A stretch of 64,000 nt of DNA from MSPOR6 sp964652195. GTDB taxonomy: Bacteria; Poribacteria; WGA-4E; WGA-3G. Position numbers and translations under genes: made by a program. The first letter of the stretch is position 1. Every line of letters starts with the position of its first letter. The notes below the pieces were generated by a model. The model saw nothing but the letters and a program-made list of their open reading frames with translations, made no database searches and was not told the DNA's origin. Of this stretch, positions 52,927-61,548 are shown piece by piece. Location: assembly GCA_964652195.1 (NCBI GenBank), contig CAZZBB010000074.1, positions 62,001 through 126,000 on the forward strand, written 5' to 3'.

Positions 52927-54825
52927 TTACATTCCCATTTGATTCATCATCATGAAAGTTTGAATCAGCTGTTGAAAGTCGCCAAGAGTAATTAAAAGGT
53001 TTCCACCAATTCCATCATCTTCTACTTTTGCAGAAATACCGAGACTATATGTTTCAGGAATATCCATTAAGAATCCTGAGACCATTGCCATTTCAGCTTG
53101 AGATTCAGGAACTGTCTTTGCAACTATATTCATAACACTTTTGATAGCATTAAGTGGTGATAAGCCAATGAAGAAGTTATTCTCTGTACCTAACTTATCA
53201 ATTAGATTCTGATAACTTGCGTTCTCTCCGACATTTTCAACTAATTGGGCTTTTATATCTAATGCATTCTTGATCTGTTCAGGAGATCCTCCAGCCATAT
53301 AAAGGTAACCATCTGTAATTGCATAAGCCATTTGCCATTCTTGGGGAAAAAGGCCATGCATTTCTGGTGACATGTCTACAAAAGCTGACCCGAAATTAGG
53401 GAATATGATACTATTGATTTCAACCCCATTATGTACTAAAGGTGTTCCTGCATGAACTCCATCATAGATAGCAAGCTCTGGAGAATCCCCCAGGACAGTA
53501 CTCATGATCTCCATATTCTTTTCAAGATTTGTCAAAAGGTGTTCTTTAAAATATGTGATAACGGGTGCTTCATCCTTCACTCCTACTATGGAGATATAAT
53601 CAGGAATGATGCTCTCATTAATATTCATCGAGAAACTCCATTCCTCTTCCAAAACCTCATTAACAACTTCCAGCTGTTTGGCGACTTCATCCAGATGTGC
53701 TGAAATATCAGGATCTTGTTCAGATACTTCTTCTGTCAACATATTCATCCAAGATAACGAAAGTTTTGTTAGTAATTTTGAATCACCTTGAAAACTTCCA
53801 TTAATGAGCGTATTATTGGGTAGGTCATTCAACAAGGTTAATTCATTAGGCATGAATTCATTTAAAGTATCTTGTATTTTTGAATCAGTCTTGAATTTGA
53901 GGAATGGTGATAATTTTACATCAGTTCCATCTATCTGAAGTGTTGCCATAAAAGACTTAGAAGATTCAACGATGTCCATGAATTGACCTAATGATCCTCG
54001 TATAGCCAAACCTGAATTAGCAGATGTGGGATCACTTTCAAGAGAATCAATGATAGACTCTGCTTCCATCTTAAATAATTCAATAAATTGATCTATGATA
54101 GTTTCAAGATTAATATAAACGGCTAATTGATCAAATCCATTTATAATGTTTCCAATGAAAGATGCATAGTCGGGATGATTAACTATTGTTGGCACAGTGC
54201 CTTTAGAAATATCAATGACATTTTCACAGACTTCGGCAAGTTGAGAAAATACAAGTATGTTATCAATAATTAGAAAACTTCCACTTTCATCTGCAGATGT
54301 CCAATATGAGACGCCGTTATATTCTTTGGGTTCTCCTCCATCGGCTTCTGCTTCTATAACTTCAATTATTGCCTCTGGGTCAGTTAAATGGACAGCAGCA
54401 GAAATAAAAAATGGGTCTAAACTGTTGAAAAACACAGCGAAATCTTGTTCAATATCTAACCCGATTTCTTCTAATTCAGATAAACTTCCAAAACCAGCGT
54501 CAAAGGATTCCGCAAGGATTTGTGCAAGTAATTCTGGAGATACTCCAATTTGTGGTACTAATTTTAAAGCAGCATTATTTATTTTATCGTCTAATTCCTT
54601 CAGACTGGGACAATATATGACTCCTAATGAAGTATCAGGAATTAAGTTTAATACACTGTTTTCTGCTACACCCTTATTGGCAATATCAGCTTTCGGTTGA
54701 AGTGGATCAGAATTCTCTTGGTCTGCTATTTGTGCTATCAATTGAAGATTTACACTTACTACAGTAAGTAGTAACATTATAATGAATGCAAATGATTTTT
54801 GTGTGAAGGATAGTTTCTTTTTCAT
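52927..54825 (-). CDS. Secreted protein, DUF3352-like
   Basis: This 632-residue protein has an N-terminal signal (SFAFIIMLLLTVVSVNLQLIAQ) and resembles DUF3352-type proteins, which are common in Poribacteria and Cyanobacteria. The opening VLNLIPDTSLGVIYCPSLKELDDKIN and the late PEQIKNALDIKAQ and NASYQNLIDKLGTENNFFIGLSP are typical. It has no recognisable enzyme motif and is rich in acidic residues and beta-strand-like stretches. AAGGAG lies 6-7 nt before the ATG. Function unknown. A terminator follows. Confidence 0.68.
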   Translation of the reverse strand: MKKKLSFTQKSFAFIIMLLLTVVSVNLQLIAQIADQENSDPLQPKADIANKGVAENSVLNLIPDTSLGVIYCPSLKELDDKINNAALKLVPQIGVSPELLAQILAESFDAGFGSLSELEEIGLDIEQDFAVFFNSLDPFFISAAVHLTDPEAIIEVIEAEADGGEPKEYNGVSYWTSADESGSFLIIDNILVFSQLAEVCENVIDISKGTVPTIVNHPDYASFIGNIINGFDQLAVYINLETIIDQFIELFKMEAESIIDSLESDPTSANSGLAIRGSLGQFMDIVESSKSFMATLQIDGTDVKLSPFLKFKTDSKIQDTLNEFMPNELTLLNDLPNNTLINGSFQGDSKLLTKLSLSWMNMLTEEVSEQDPDISAHLDEVAKQLEVVNEVLEEEWSFSMNINESIIPDYISIVGVKDEAPVITYFKEHLLTNLEKNMEIMSTVLGDSPELAIYDGVHAGTPLVHNGVEINSIIFPNFGSAFVDMSPEMHGLFPQEWQMAYAITDGYLYMAGGSPEQIKNALDIKAQLVENVGENASYQNLIDKLGTENNFFIGLSPLNAIKSVMNIVAKTVPESQAEMAMVSGFLMDIPETYSLGISAKVEDDGIGGNLLITLGDFQQLIQTFMMMNQMGM

Positions 54826-54876
54826 ATTATTTCTCCTTGGGAGAGGATCGAAAGCATTCTCTCTTTTGAACTGTGA

Positions 54877-55962
54877 TCATTGGTTATTTAATATTAATTG
54901 TTCTAATTCTTGAATTTCAGATATAGATGTTAATACACTAATTTCAACTTCGTAATGTCGTCGACCACCAGGTTCGATATGTTGTAATGTACCTTGTTCT
55001 CTTTCTTGTGCTCTTCCAGCAACTTTACAATTTGATGGTTCTAATCCCATAACATAGGATCCTTGACCACACAATTTCCATTGTATAAAATGCGGGAATT
55101 GTGTTTTATGATATCTTACTGCTATACCGATCCCTTGTTTTTTATTAAATCCACGATTTACGAGTGCTACGCGAATATGGTTATCAACATCAGGTTCCAT
55201 TTCGTGAAAATATACTTGTTCCTGTACATCTATTGTTGGAGGTTCTCCGATATTATAGTTATTAAGGTTATCTTTGGCAGGTTCATCTCTGGGTGTTACT
55301 TGGGTTGTAGGAGAAATTAGTTCACTTCCATCTGCAAGTATTGGGTATCCAATGTTAATATGGAAAAGATACATATGTGGACATTCCTTATAGCCTAAGT
55401 TTTCAATGATATCTTCAATGTGAATTTTCTTTGAACCCAATTCTGTCCAAATTCGACGTGTCCTACACAAGTGTTCTCCTAATGCTGTTGTTTCAGTAAC
55501 TTTACCTTGAGCCCATAAAATATATCTATCTCCTTCCCATCTACAATCTACCCATACATTCTTTGCTGGAATGTGAGAGACTCTCCCATGTAATCCCAAC
55601 TGTTCATCGTTATCTGTATTTGGAGGACCAACTTGTGTCATTCCACAGGTGGTCAATAGACCTCCATAGAAACCGCGCAACCAACCTATTCCACTTGCTT
55701 CATAAAAGGATGCTTCAACATCACCAGTACTTGATCGCCAACATAAAGGAATACCATTATAATCAGCAAATGATATATCCATACCACGATTTGGGAGGAC
55801 TGTGAAATTTAATCCTGAACCTGTTCTGAAACCGATTGCATCTGTTCCTTTTTCATTTCCATTTGATAGTTGATATGTCTTGGCTTCGGCGATTTGTGAT
55901 ATATCCCCTATGTGGCGAAGTAGTTGAACTCTATCATAAGCTTCACCAAAAATATTAATCAA
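54877..55962 (-). CDS. DUF4432 family protein (galactose-mutarotase-like fold)
   Basis: This 361-residue protein matches DUF4432 (PF14486), related to aldose 1-epimerases: FTVLPNRGMDISFADYNGIPLCW, GGLLTTCGMTQVGPP, GLHGRVSHIPAK and LFHINIGYPIL give the conserved Arg/His/Glu positions. It may interconvert anomers of an unusual sugar. The start is a TTG at 55962 with AAGGAG 8 nt upstream. Its promoter (56009-56038) belongs to the set with a shared upstream element, as do those of two Gfo/Idh/MocA genes, which supports a common sugar-related regulon. Confidence 0.85.
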   Translation of the reverse strand: MINIFGEAYDRVQLLRHIGDISQIAEAKTYQLSNGNEKGTDAIGFRTGSGLNFTVLPNRGMDISFADYNGIPLCWRSSTGDVEASFYEASGIGWLRGFYGGLLTTCGMTQVGPPNTDNDEQLGLHGRVSHIPAKNVWVDCRWEGDRYILWAQGKVTETTALGEHLCRTRRIWTELGSKKIHIEDIIENLGYKECPHMYLFHINIGYPILADGSELISPTTQVTPRDEPAKDNLNNYNIGEPPTIDVQEQVYFHEMEPDVDNHIRVALVNRGFNKKQGIGIAVRYHKTQFPHFIQWKLCGQGSYVMGLEPSNCKVAGRAQEREQGTLQHIEPGGRRHYEVEISVLTSISEIQELEQLILNNQ

Positions 55963-56008
55963 TTAAGCTTCTCCTTAATAAGTACGGTTGTGAATGATGT
56001 GTAAAGCC

Positions 56009-56038
56009 ATTATAGCATATATCACTCAAGTATTACAA
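56009..56038 (-). promoter_or_regulatory. Promoter of the DUF4432 gene, member 3 of a shared architecture
   Basis: On the minus strand: TTGTAA (56038-56033), 18 nt, TATAAT (56014-56009). The upstream element GGCAAAACTTTACACACC ends 17 nt before the -35. Confidence 0.6.
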
Positions 56039-56054
56039 GTAGGATAAATCATTA

Positions 56055-56132
56055 GGGTGTGTAAAGTTTTGCCCCTAAACATTACGCTGCTATTGTATCT
56101 GTATACCAATATTTATCTCAAACATCATTTTG
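56055..56132 (-). repeat. Dispersed repeat family A, short copy
   Basis: About 78 bp matching the promoter-side end of copies 1 and 2 (GGGTGTGTAAAGTTTTGCCC, then CTAAACATTACGCT and GTATACCAATATTTATCTCA). The hairpin part is absent. It lies in the 361-nt gene-free stretch 55963-56323. Confidence 0.75.
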
Positions 56133-56217
56133 AAAAACAATATAAAAAAGATAATTAAAGTGTAACAAAATACATCTTTGGTTTCATCTGATACTATTTC
56201 TGTGTGAAGAAATAAAA

Positions 56218-56279
56218 GATCGGGGATCGGAATCCCCTCCCACAGAAGAAAAGATCGGGGATCAGAATCCCTCCTACAA
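56218..56279 (+). repeat. Dispersed repeat family E, two tandem copies
   Basis: GATCGGGGATCGGAATCCCC...CCACAG and then GATCGGGGATCAGAATCCC...TCCTACA, 12 nt apart. Copy 1 of the family is at 7487-7514. Confidence 0.7.
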
Positions 56280-56323
56280 ATTTGAACTTTGAAAACAGAT
56301 AAGAAATGATAGAAAATTTTATT

Positions 56324-57490
56324 TTATAGACCAGTTCTCAGTATGGATGCAGCCTGATTAATAACCCTTAATTTTTCTATTGATATTTCTGTAGTGTTAA
56401 CTGGTCGATCAGCAAAAGTACCGAATCCACAATCTGGATTAAGGTATACCTGTTCAGGTGTGCGATGTTTCAATACTGACTTGACTTTATCGAGAATAAA
56501 TTCTACAGTTTCAACATCTGTTGTTCTGGGATCAACCACACCCAGACCAATTTCTTTATCTGATGGTAGTTCAGATAAAACCTCAATACTACCTGCTCGC
56601 TCTGTTGCATATTCCAATACGAATTGGTTTATGTTCATCTGACTAAAATATGGAATTAAAAGATCATAAGATCCTCGTAGAAGGACATCTTCTTGTTGAC
56701 TCCAATTTCCTCTACACACATGCATTGCAGTCTTGATCTTATAATCGAATCCTTCAATAACCCGATTAATAAGTTCTACTGCAAAATTGAGTTCTTCTTC
56801 TGGACTACTCTTTTCTGAAAGGGCAGCACACATAAAAGTGTGGGTTTCATGTGGACCTGTAAATGCGACTTCTGTCAATACAGGTTCATCAAATTGTACA
56901 TAATCACATCCAGCATCTTTTAACTCTTGTAATTCCTGTCGTAATATCGTGACAACGTCATCTCCTAACGATTCTTTATCTGGGTAAAAGTCATACGATA
57001 ACTTTTTAACCCACATAGACCGTGTAAGTAGATATGGACCAGGAAGTGTGACTTTTGTTGGCTTGGAGGTATGTTGTTTTAAGAATAAATAGTCATTCAA
57101 TACAAGAGGTGTTGTTCGTTCTAATTTTCCATCAACCACGGGATTCTTTAGAGCAAAAGCGGGTACATCAAGTGCATTGAGTAATTGTTCAAACGCAGCT
57201 TTGTCCTCAACATAATCCAGCATTTCTGCAAGGGTCATTAACCGAATTCCATCAATACATCCAGTAATAAATGAATAGAAATTATCTCTACGTTGTTCAC
57301 CATCACTGACGATATCTACTCCATTTTCTTCTTGTATTTTAAGACTCTCTAATACAGCATCATCAGCGATAGTATTAAAGTCTTGGTGACTTATACGACC
57401 TTTTCCTCTATCTCTAAGAGCCCGTGAAACAGTTTTTGATCGTGGCATGCTTCCAACAACAGTCACGGGAAATTGTGGTAAGTTGTTCAT
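56324..57490 (-). CDS. Cobalamin-independent methionine synthase (MetE) family protein
   Basis: About 388 residues from the ATG at 57490 (a TTG at 57523 is also open). It corresponds to the C-terminal catalytic half of MetE (PF01717): TVVGSMPRSKTVSRALRD, IVSDGEQRRDNFY, VTLPGPYLLTRSMW, DEPVLTEVAF, and the zinc ligands in MHVCRGNW (Cys near 256) and NPDCGFGTF (Cys near 352). It lacks the MetE N-terminal domain, so it is one of the short core-MetE-like proteins that may use another methyl donor or substrate than 5-methyltetrahydropteroyl-triglutamate. AAGG lies about 10 nt before the ATG. Confidence 0.88.
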   Translation of the reverse strand: MNNLPQFPVTVVGSMPRSKTVSRALRDRGKGRISHQDFNTIADDAVLESLKIQEENGVDIVSDGEQRRDNFYSFITGCIDGIRLMTLAEMLDYVEDKAAFEQLLNALDVPAFALKNPVVDGKLERTTPLVLNDYLFLKQHTSKPTKVTLPGPYLLTRSMWVKKLSYDFYPDKESLGDDVVTILRQELQELKDAGCDYVQFDEPVLTEVAFTGPHETHTFMCAALSEKSSPEEELNFAVELINRVIEGFDYKIKTAMHVCRGNWSQQEDVLLRGSYDLLIPYFSQMNINQFVLEYATERAGSIEVLSELPSDKEIGLGVVDPRTTDVETVEFILDKVKSVLKHRTPEQVYLNPDCGFGTFADRPVNTTEISIEKLRVINQAASILRTGL

Positions 57491-57562
57491 TAATGATTTA
57501 CCTTTCGTAAGTAAGCTTTTCAATTATCAATACCATTTCAAAACGCGAGTTTCTTAATTTTA

Positions 57563-57646
57563 GCATAAACTTCCAGTTTGTGCTTTCCTCGTTTCATTCC
57601 TAACAACTTGTAATGAGACAATAATTAATAGAAATGGTGTAAGATT
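57563..57646 (+). repeat. Dispersed palindromic repeat family B copy
   Basis: GCATAAACT-TCC-AGTTTGTGC (57563-57583), then TTCCTAACAACTTG and ATAGAAATGGTGTAAGAT (ending 57645). One of the best-preserved copies. Confidence 0.7.
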
Positions 57647-57669
57647 TCATAGTCGTAGATTTAGCTTTT

Positions 57670-58030
57670 AATCCTAATATACAGACAAACCAATAAAGTG
57701 CAAAAACAGACCTTCAATCCTAAGAACTTAGATGATAAATCGTGAAAATGTTGATTTTCTCCATGTGTCGAAAAAATGAAAAAAGTTACACTTTTGACAC
57801 ATTGTGTGACATTGAAATTGGTGTAAATTACCCCTCTAACCCCTGTAATAGACTGACTTTACTCCACTTTGAATTGACTTTATAAGAATTTGCAAAAAGT
57901 GTGATTTTGTGTTTTTTTATCCTTGCTGATTTTGACAATTCCAAGCTGCATAAAACCGGCACAAATTGGGTATTTTTTGACATAATGAATTTCCTGTATT
58001 TAGGATCGTTTATATAGATAGTCATCATTT
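57670..58030 (-). repeat. Block Y, copy 2 (inverted relative of 23268-23629)
   Basis: About 361 bp. Here the minus strand keeps an open frame (66 residues, from 58028 to 57828) ending NSYKVNSKWSKVSLLQGLEG; the first copy is broken. The equal length of the two copies suggests that small insertions or deletions are rare. Confidence 0.75.
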
Positions 58031-58321
58031 ATTTCTCTTATTTTATATTTGAAAGGTTCTCTCAATGGATACCTTAAATCTTAATTGTCGATTTAGTATG
58101 TGTTGTATTATTGTCATTTGTATAACTGTATAAATTCACTTTCAATATATTGTATTGTCCAATAATATCTTTATTAGCATGAGTACTATATTTATTTCCT
58201 ATATGTTATTGTAACGTATGTTTACTATTCTGTCAACTCTTTTTCATATATGTGATGTGTGATTGTTTATATTTCTTCAATTTATTTTTTCCTTCAATAA
58301 CTTCAGTTGCTGCTTTGTAGT

Positions 58322-58340
58322 GTAAACTTCCAGTTTGTGC
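58322..58340. repeat. Family B hairpin fragment
   Basis: GTAAACT-TCC-AGTTTGTGC, the hairpin of family B without its tail, between blocks Y2 and X2. Confidence 0.55.
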
Positions 58341-58417
58341 TTCTTTATGACGTCAGTTGGAGGTTCTCGCTACAGAATAATGGTAATCTATTTGCATTTT
58401 TCATTAGAGTCTTCGTT

Positions 58418-58608
58418 TTTACTATAGTTTGGACAATTTTCGTAATTTCTTTAACAACAGTATACATACACCTTTCGCACCGCTGGTGCTCGGTTACTTG
58501 GTGCATTTACGTTTCAACACACATTCCGCACCGCTGGTGCTGCCGATTTAGTCAATAGCAATCTTTTTCGGCAAGTTTCAGGTTGTGGTTTAACTCATCA
58601 ATTTATAA
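58418..58608 (-). repeat. Block X, copy 2 (inverted relative of 22140-22329)
   Basis: About 190 bp with two family F hairpins (CGCACCGCTGGTGCT at 58476-58490 and again at 58527-58541) and ACTATAGTTTGGACAATTTTC at the left end. Confidence 0.75.
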
Positions 58609-58759
58609 GTTCTTATCAAACAACAGTCAGGTGAATGCTATCTAACATTAAATCCTAAGCACCAGAAGTGAGGGATGTGTCTCAACAGAAAGAATGGACT
58701 TTCAAGTCTCTGTTTAATTCTTAAAACTGTCCAAACTATAGTATGTTTTTAAGATTCTC

Positions 58760-58960
58760 CTACTCTTCAATTACCTTTTCAAGAATTATGATTATTGCTG
58801 TAGATTCACCAAATGCTGCAGCAGGTTGAACAATGTTACATAATCGCCAACCTTCTTTACCCTCTTGATTGAGTGTACTTTCCAGATCTGGAATGCTTCT
58901 TGATTTAAACCCCCATCCTTTCTGACTAAGTCTTATTGTCTTATATTCATACTTTTGCAT
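58760..58960 (-). CDS. DUF4177 family small protein
   Basis: This 66-residue protein has the pattern of DUF4177 (PF13783): MQKYEYKTIRL at the start, LNQEGKEGWRLCNI in the middle and IIIILEKVIEE at the end. Its function is unknown. It lies 18 nt after the GNAT gene on the same strand, so the two are probably one message. Confidence 0.8.
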   Translation of the reverse strand: MQKYEYKTIRLSQKGWGFKSRSIPDLESTLNQEGKEGWRLCNIVQPAAAFGESTAIIIILEKVIEE

Positions 58961-58978
58961 TTTATATTCCGATTTGGA

Positions 58979-59530
58979 TTATGTTAAGTAGGGACGTTTG
59001 TCAATATAATATACAAGATGTCCTTCATTTTCACTAAATCCAATTGCGTTATAGAATGATTCCTCACAGTTCTCCACTATGTAACCTGTGATAAATGTTG
59101 CTCCCATTTTTTCCAATTCATTAATGAGGACTTTTCCTAATTTATACCCAACCTGTTCATCATCGGCTTCAATCAGTGATCCGTTGTTGTATTTTTGTAT
59201 ACCACCTTGATACTGTATATCTATAGAAAATTCCATAATATGTGCTGAGAGTCCATCAAAAGTTGCACGTGCGAGACCGATAAGATTTGTATCCATATAA
59301 GCGGCTATTATTAGATGTGGATGTTCCAATATTCGCGATGCAATCTCTTTACCAAACCCTACTTCGCATATATTGTTCTTTTCATAGAATGTGAATAGTT
59401 CTTCAGGGGAAATGTTGGGGTTGACAATGATGTTCAAATTGGTTTTATTTTTGGTGGGATTATCCATTTTGTTGCTAATTCTACGATTAATTATATGTGA
59501 AGTAATACCATCTCTATATTTTTGTTCCAT
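58979..59530 (-). CDS. GNAT family N-acetyltransferase
   Basis: Up to 183 residues from the ATG at 59530; an ATG at 59467 (MDNPTKNK) is an alternative, since neither has a clear Shine-Dalgarno. The domain shows LIIAAYMDTNLIGLARATFDG (strands 2-4), a broken QVGYKLGKVLINELEKMG segment corresponding to the acetyl-CoA loop and helix 3, and ESFYNAIGFSENEGHLVYYI (strands 6-7). The acceptor is unknown. A family B repeat lies between it and the DUF262 gene. Confidence 0.78.
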   Translation of the reverse strand: MEQKYRDGITSHIINRRISNKMDNPTKNKTNLNIIVNPNISPEELFTFYEKNNICEVGFGKEIASRILEHPHLIIAAYMDTNLIGLARATFDGLSAHIMEFSIDIQYQGGIQKYNNGSLIEADDEQVGYKLGKVLINELEKMGATFITGYIVENCEESFYNAIGFSENEGHLVYYIDKRPYLT

Positions 59531-59560
59531 TAGCAATTGCTATAAATGAAGTGTTGTGTG

Positions 59561-59619
59561 GCACAAACTAAAAGTTTATGCTACAAAAGAGATATTATAT
59601 ATCAGAAATGGTATGATAT
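59561..59619 (+). repeat. Dispersed palindromic repeat family B, short copy
   Basis: GCACAAACT-AAA-AGTTTATGC (59561-59581), then TCAGAAATGGTATGATATT near 59602-59620. The middle part is shorter than in other copies. Confidence 0.65.
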
Positions 59620-59640
59620 TAAACTATATCAACAGAATAG

Positions 59641-61434
59641 CTAAAGTGCTTTATAATAGTCGCGTATTTTGTACGATATTAATTGTCTTCTTTCTTTCAA
59701 AAACTCTTCATAATTATCTGCAGTATTGTTTTCCATTCCATCAGGAATACATTGGGATTTCAAATTTTCATGTAATTGTTCTGAATCAGTAATACTACCT
59801 AAACACATTTCTCCATTTTGGCATTGTTGTATTACCTCAGAGAAGTATATATTTGGAGGTTTTGCACTAATTGCAATGTTAACTTCACTCTGCATGACGA
59901 CATAGTTAGCAATCTGATTATAGCTGCTTTTCGTAAGACCATGATTCTGTAGATACTTCTTTGGAAAAACATGGTGGATATTAGACTGACCTTCAAGGAG
60001 AACTTGTACTGTAAAATCCCTTGATAGAAATCCTTTGTCATTTGCCTTAACTTGACTTGCAAGGAAAATGTTAAAATATGGACTACTTGCTACAGATGTA
60101 TTTAAGTTTAAGGGTAGACCAACTTCCCAGAATGTATCAGAAAGATCAGCGTTTTCAATATCCCTTAAAAAATCTTCTGCACCAAATTCATCAATAGAAC
60201 GTATATCTGAATCAAACACTGTTTCAGGTGAACCAGTATACCTTGCAGTTAGTACAGACATTACAAACCAACGTCTAACTAATGATTCAATCCTTGCCTC
60301 ACCTAATTTTTCTTTCTTCAATGTTAGATATAAAATATACGCAAAATTGACTGTGTTCTTGGATCTAATCATTGATGACGTTATAAAACCTGCAGAACGT
60401 AATATCATTATAAATCGTTTAAAATTAGTTTCATTCATGAAATGAAAGACACTGTTATTAAGTCTTCTAAATGAATCTTCTGCAATTGACTCTTCAAAAC
60501 TGCGAGTTTCGAAGTTGCGTCCTGATAATAATGCAACTAAGTCACTTAATCGTCCTCTTTGAAATTCTGTAGTAAAAGTAACTCTAAGCATGTCAGTATA
60601 AGATGGATCATAAAGATCTTCTCTATTATGTCTTAACCATTTCATAGAATTAAAGTATTCTGTATTATTAAAACTTACATCTTGACTTAAAGTATTGTAA
60701 GATTCTGGGGCAATTGCAAGATTGCAGAAGTAATCAATACACTTTCGAAGTAAATGACCGTCATATAGTTCATTTGCAGCCATCTTTGACATTACAAAAT
60801 CCGAAGTATTTAGAGAAACACCCTTTGAGTTAATTCTTACGAAGATATCAGTAACAGTATCTAAATCTAATTCGGACTTTAACTCAATTAAACCAAGGTT
60901 ATTAAAATGTATATTTTTAAGTCGTTCAATATGATCATCAATTATATCTTTATCCATTTCTGAATTAACCAAACAGTAGTTATCTACTAATTTTCGTATT
61001 CTGGTTTTTGGTTGAAAAACAACTGAAATATCTTGTATCCATTCCTGACTTTTTTGAATGGCTGCGTTTCTTACTTCAAAAATCTCCTCACCAGGATGAA
61101 AAGAAATATATATTCGTTTCGATGTGTAATTTTTGTTAATAATTTGTTTAGCTGATAATGCTGCAAGAAGGGCAATTACGCGTTGTTGACCATCAATAAG
61201 AATTTTCTTTCCAATAGATTTATCTCCATCTTTAAGACGTATATTGGGGGTAACCCACGTGATTAAGTATCCTACTGGATATCCTTGATAGAGGGAATCA
61301 ATAAAATCACGTACTTGAGCAGAATTCCATACAAAAGGACGTTGAATTTCTGGTATAGCAATTTCGTCTGAATTATCCCAGGTTAGTATATTCTGAATAG
61401 CAGTTTGTTTTACTTCATATAGTTGTTTTGTCAT
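59641..61434 (-). CDS. DUF262 / HNH-type protein (GmrSD-like)
   Basis: This 597-residue protein has an N-terminal DUF262 domain: IPEIQRPFVWNSAQVRDFI, and ILIDGQQRVIALLAAL with the DGQQR motif that links the family to nucleotide-dependent endonucleases. The C-terminal part resembles the HNH (DUF1524-type) region, with IHHVFPKKYL and NQIANYVVMQSEVN (paired His, then N-x-N). GmrSD-type proteins of this build cut modified phage DNA. AAGGAAA precedes the ATG. It follows the Res gene by 114 nt on the same strand, which supports a defence role. Confidence 0.82.
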   Translation of the reverse strand: MTKQLYEVKQTAIQNILTWDNSDEIAIPEIQRPFVWNSAQVRDFIDSLYQGYPVGYLITWVTPNIRLKDGDKSIGKKILIDGQQRVIALLAALSAKQIINKNYTSKRIYISFHPGEEIFEVRNAAIQKSQEWIQDISVVFQPKTRIRKLVDNYCLVNSEMDKDIIDDHIERLKNIHFNNLGLIELKSELDLDTVTDIFVRINSKGVSLNTSDFVMSKMAANELYDGHLLRKCIDYFCNLAIAPESYNTLSQDVSFNNTEYFNSMKWLRHNREDLYDPSYTDMLRVTFTTEFQRGRLSDLVALLSGRNFETRSFEESIAEDSFRRLNNSVFHFMNETNFKRFIMILRSAGFITSSMIRSKNTVNFAYILYLTLKKEKLGEARIESLVRRWFVMSVLTARYTGSPETVFDSDIRSIDEFGAEDFLRDIENADLSDTFWEVGLPLNLNTSVASSPYFNIFLASQVKANDKGFLSRDFTVQVLLEGQSNIHHVFPKKYLQNHGLTKSSYNQIANYVVMQSEVNIAISAKPPNIYFSEVIQQCQNGEMCLGSITDSEQLHENLKSQCIPDGMENNTADNYEEFLKERRQLISYKIRDYYKAL

Positions 61435-61548
61435 ATCATTTCCTTTTTAATTCCATAATACTAATTGTAAATTATAGAATTTACATCATTATGGTATAGA
61501 TTTTCTTATTCGATAAAATTGTTGTCACAGAATATATTTTGTTATGAA

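Larger units (their letters stand above)
57491..58759. other. Gene-free repeat island 2 (1.27 kb)
   Basis: No credible gene lies between the MetE-like and DUF4177 genes. It holds a family B copy (57563-57646), block Y2 (57670-58030), a B hairpin (58322-58340), block X2 (58418-58608) with two family F hairpins, another F unit (58658-58691) and a CTGTCCAAACTATAGTA motif (58727-58743). On the minus strand the order X then Y is the same as in island 1. Confidence 0.8.
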
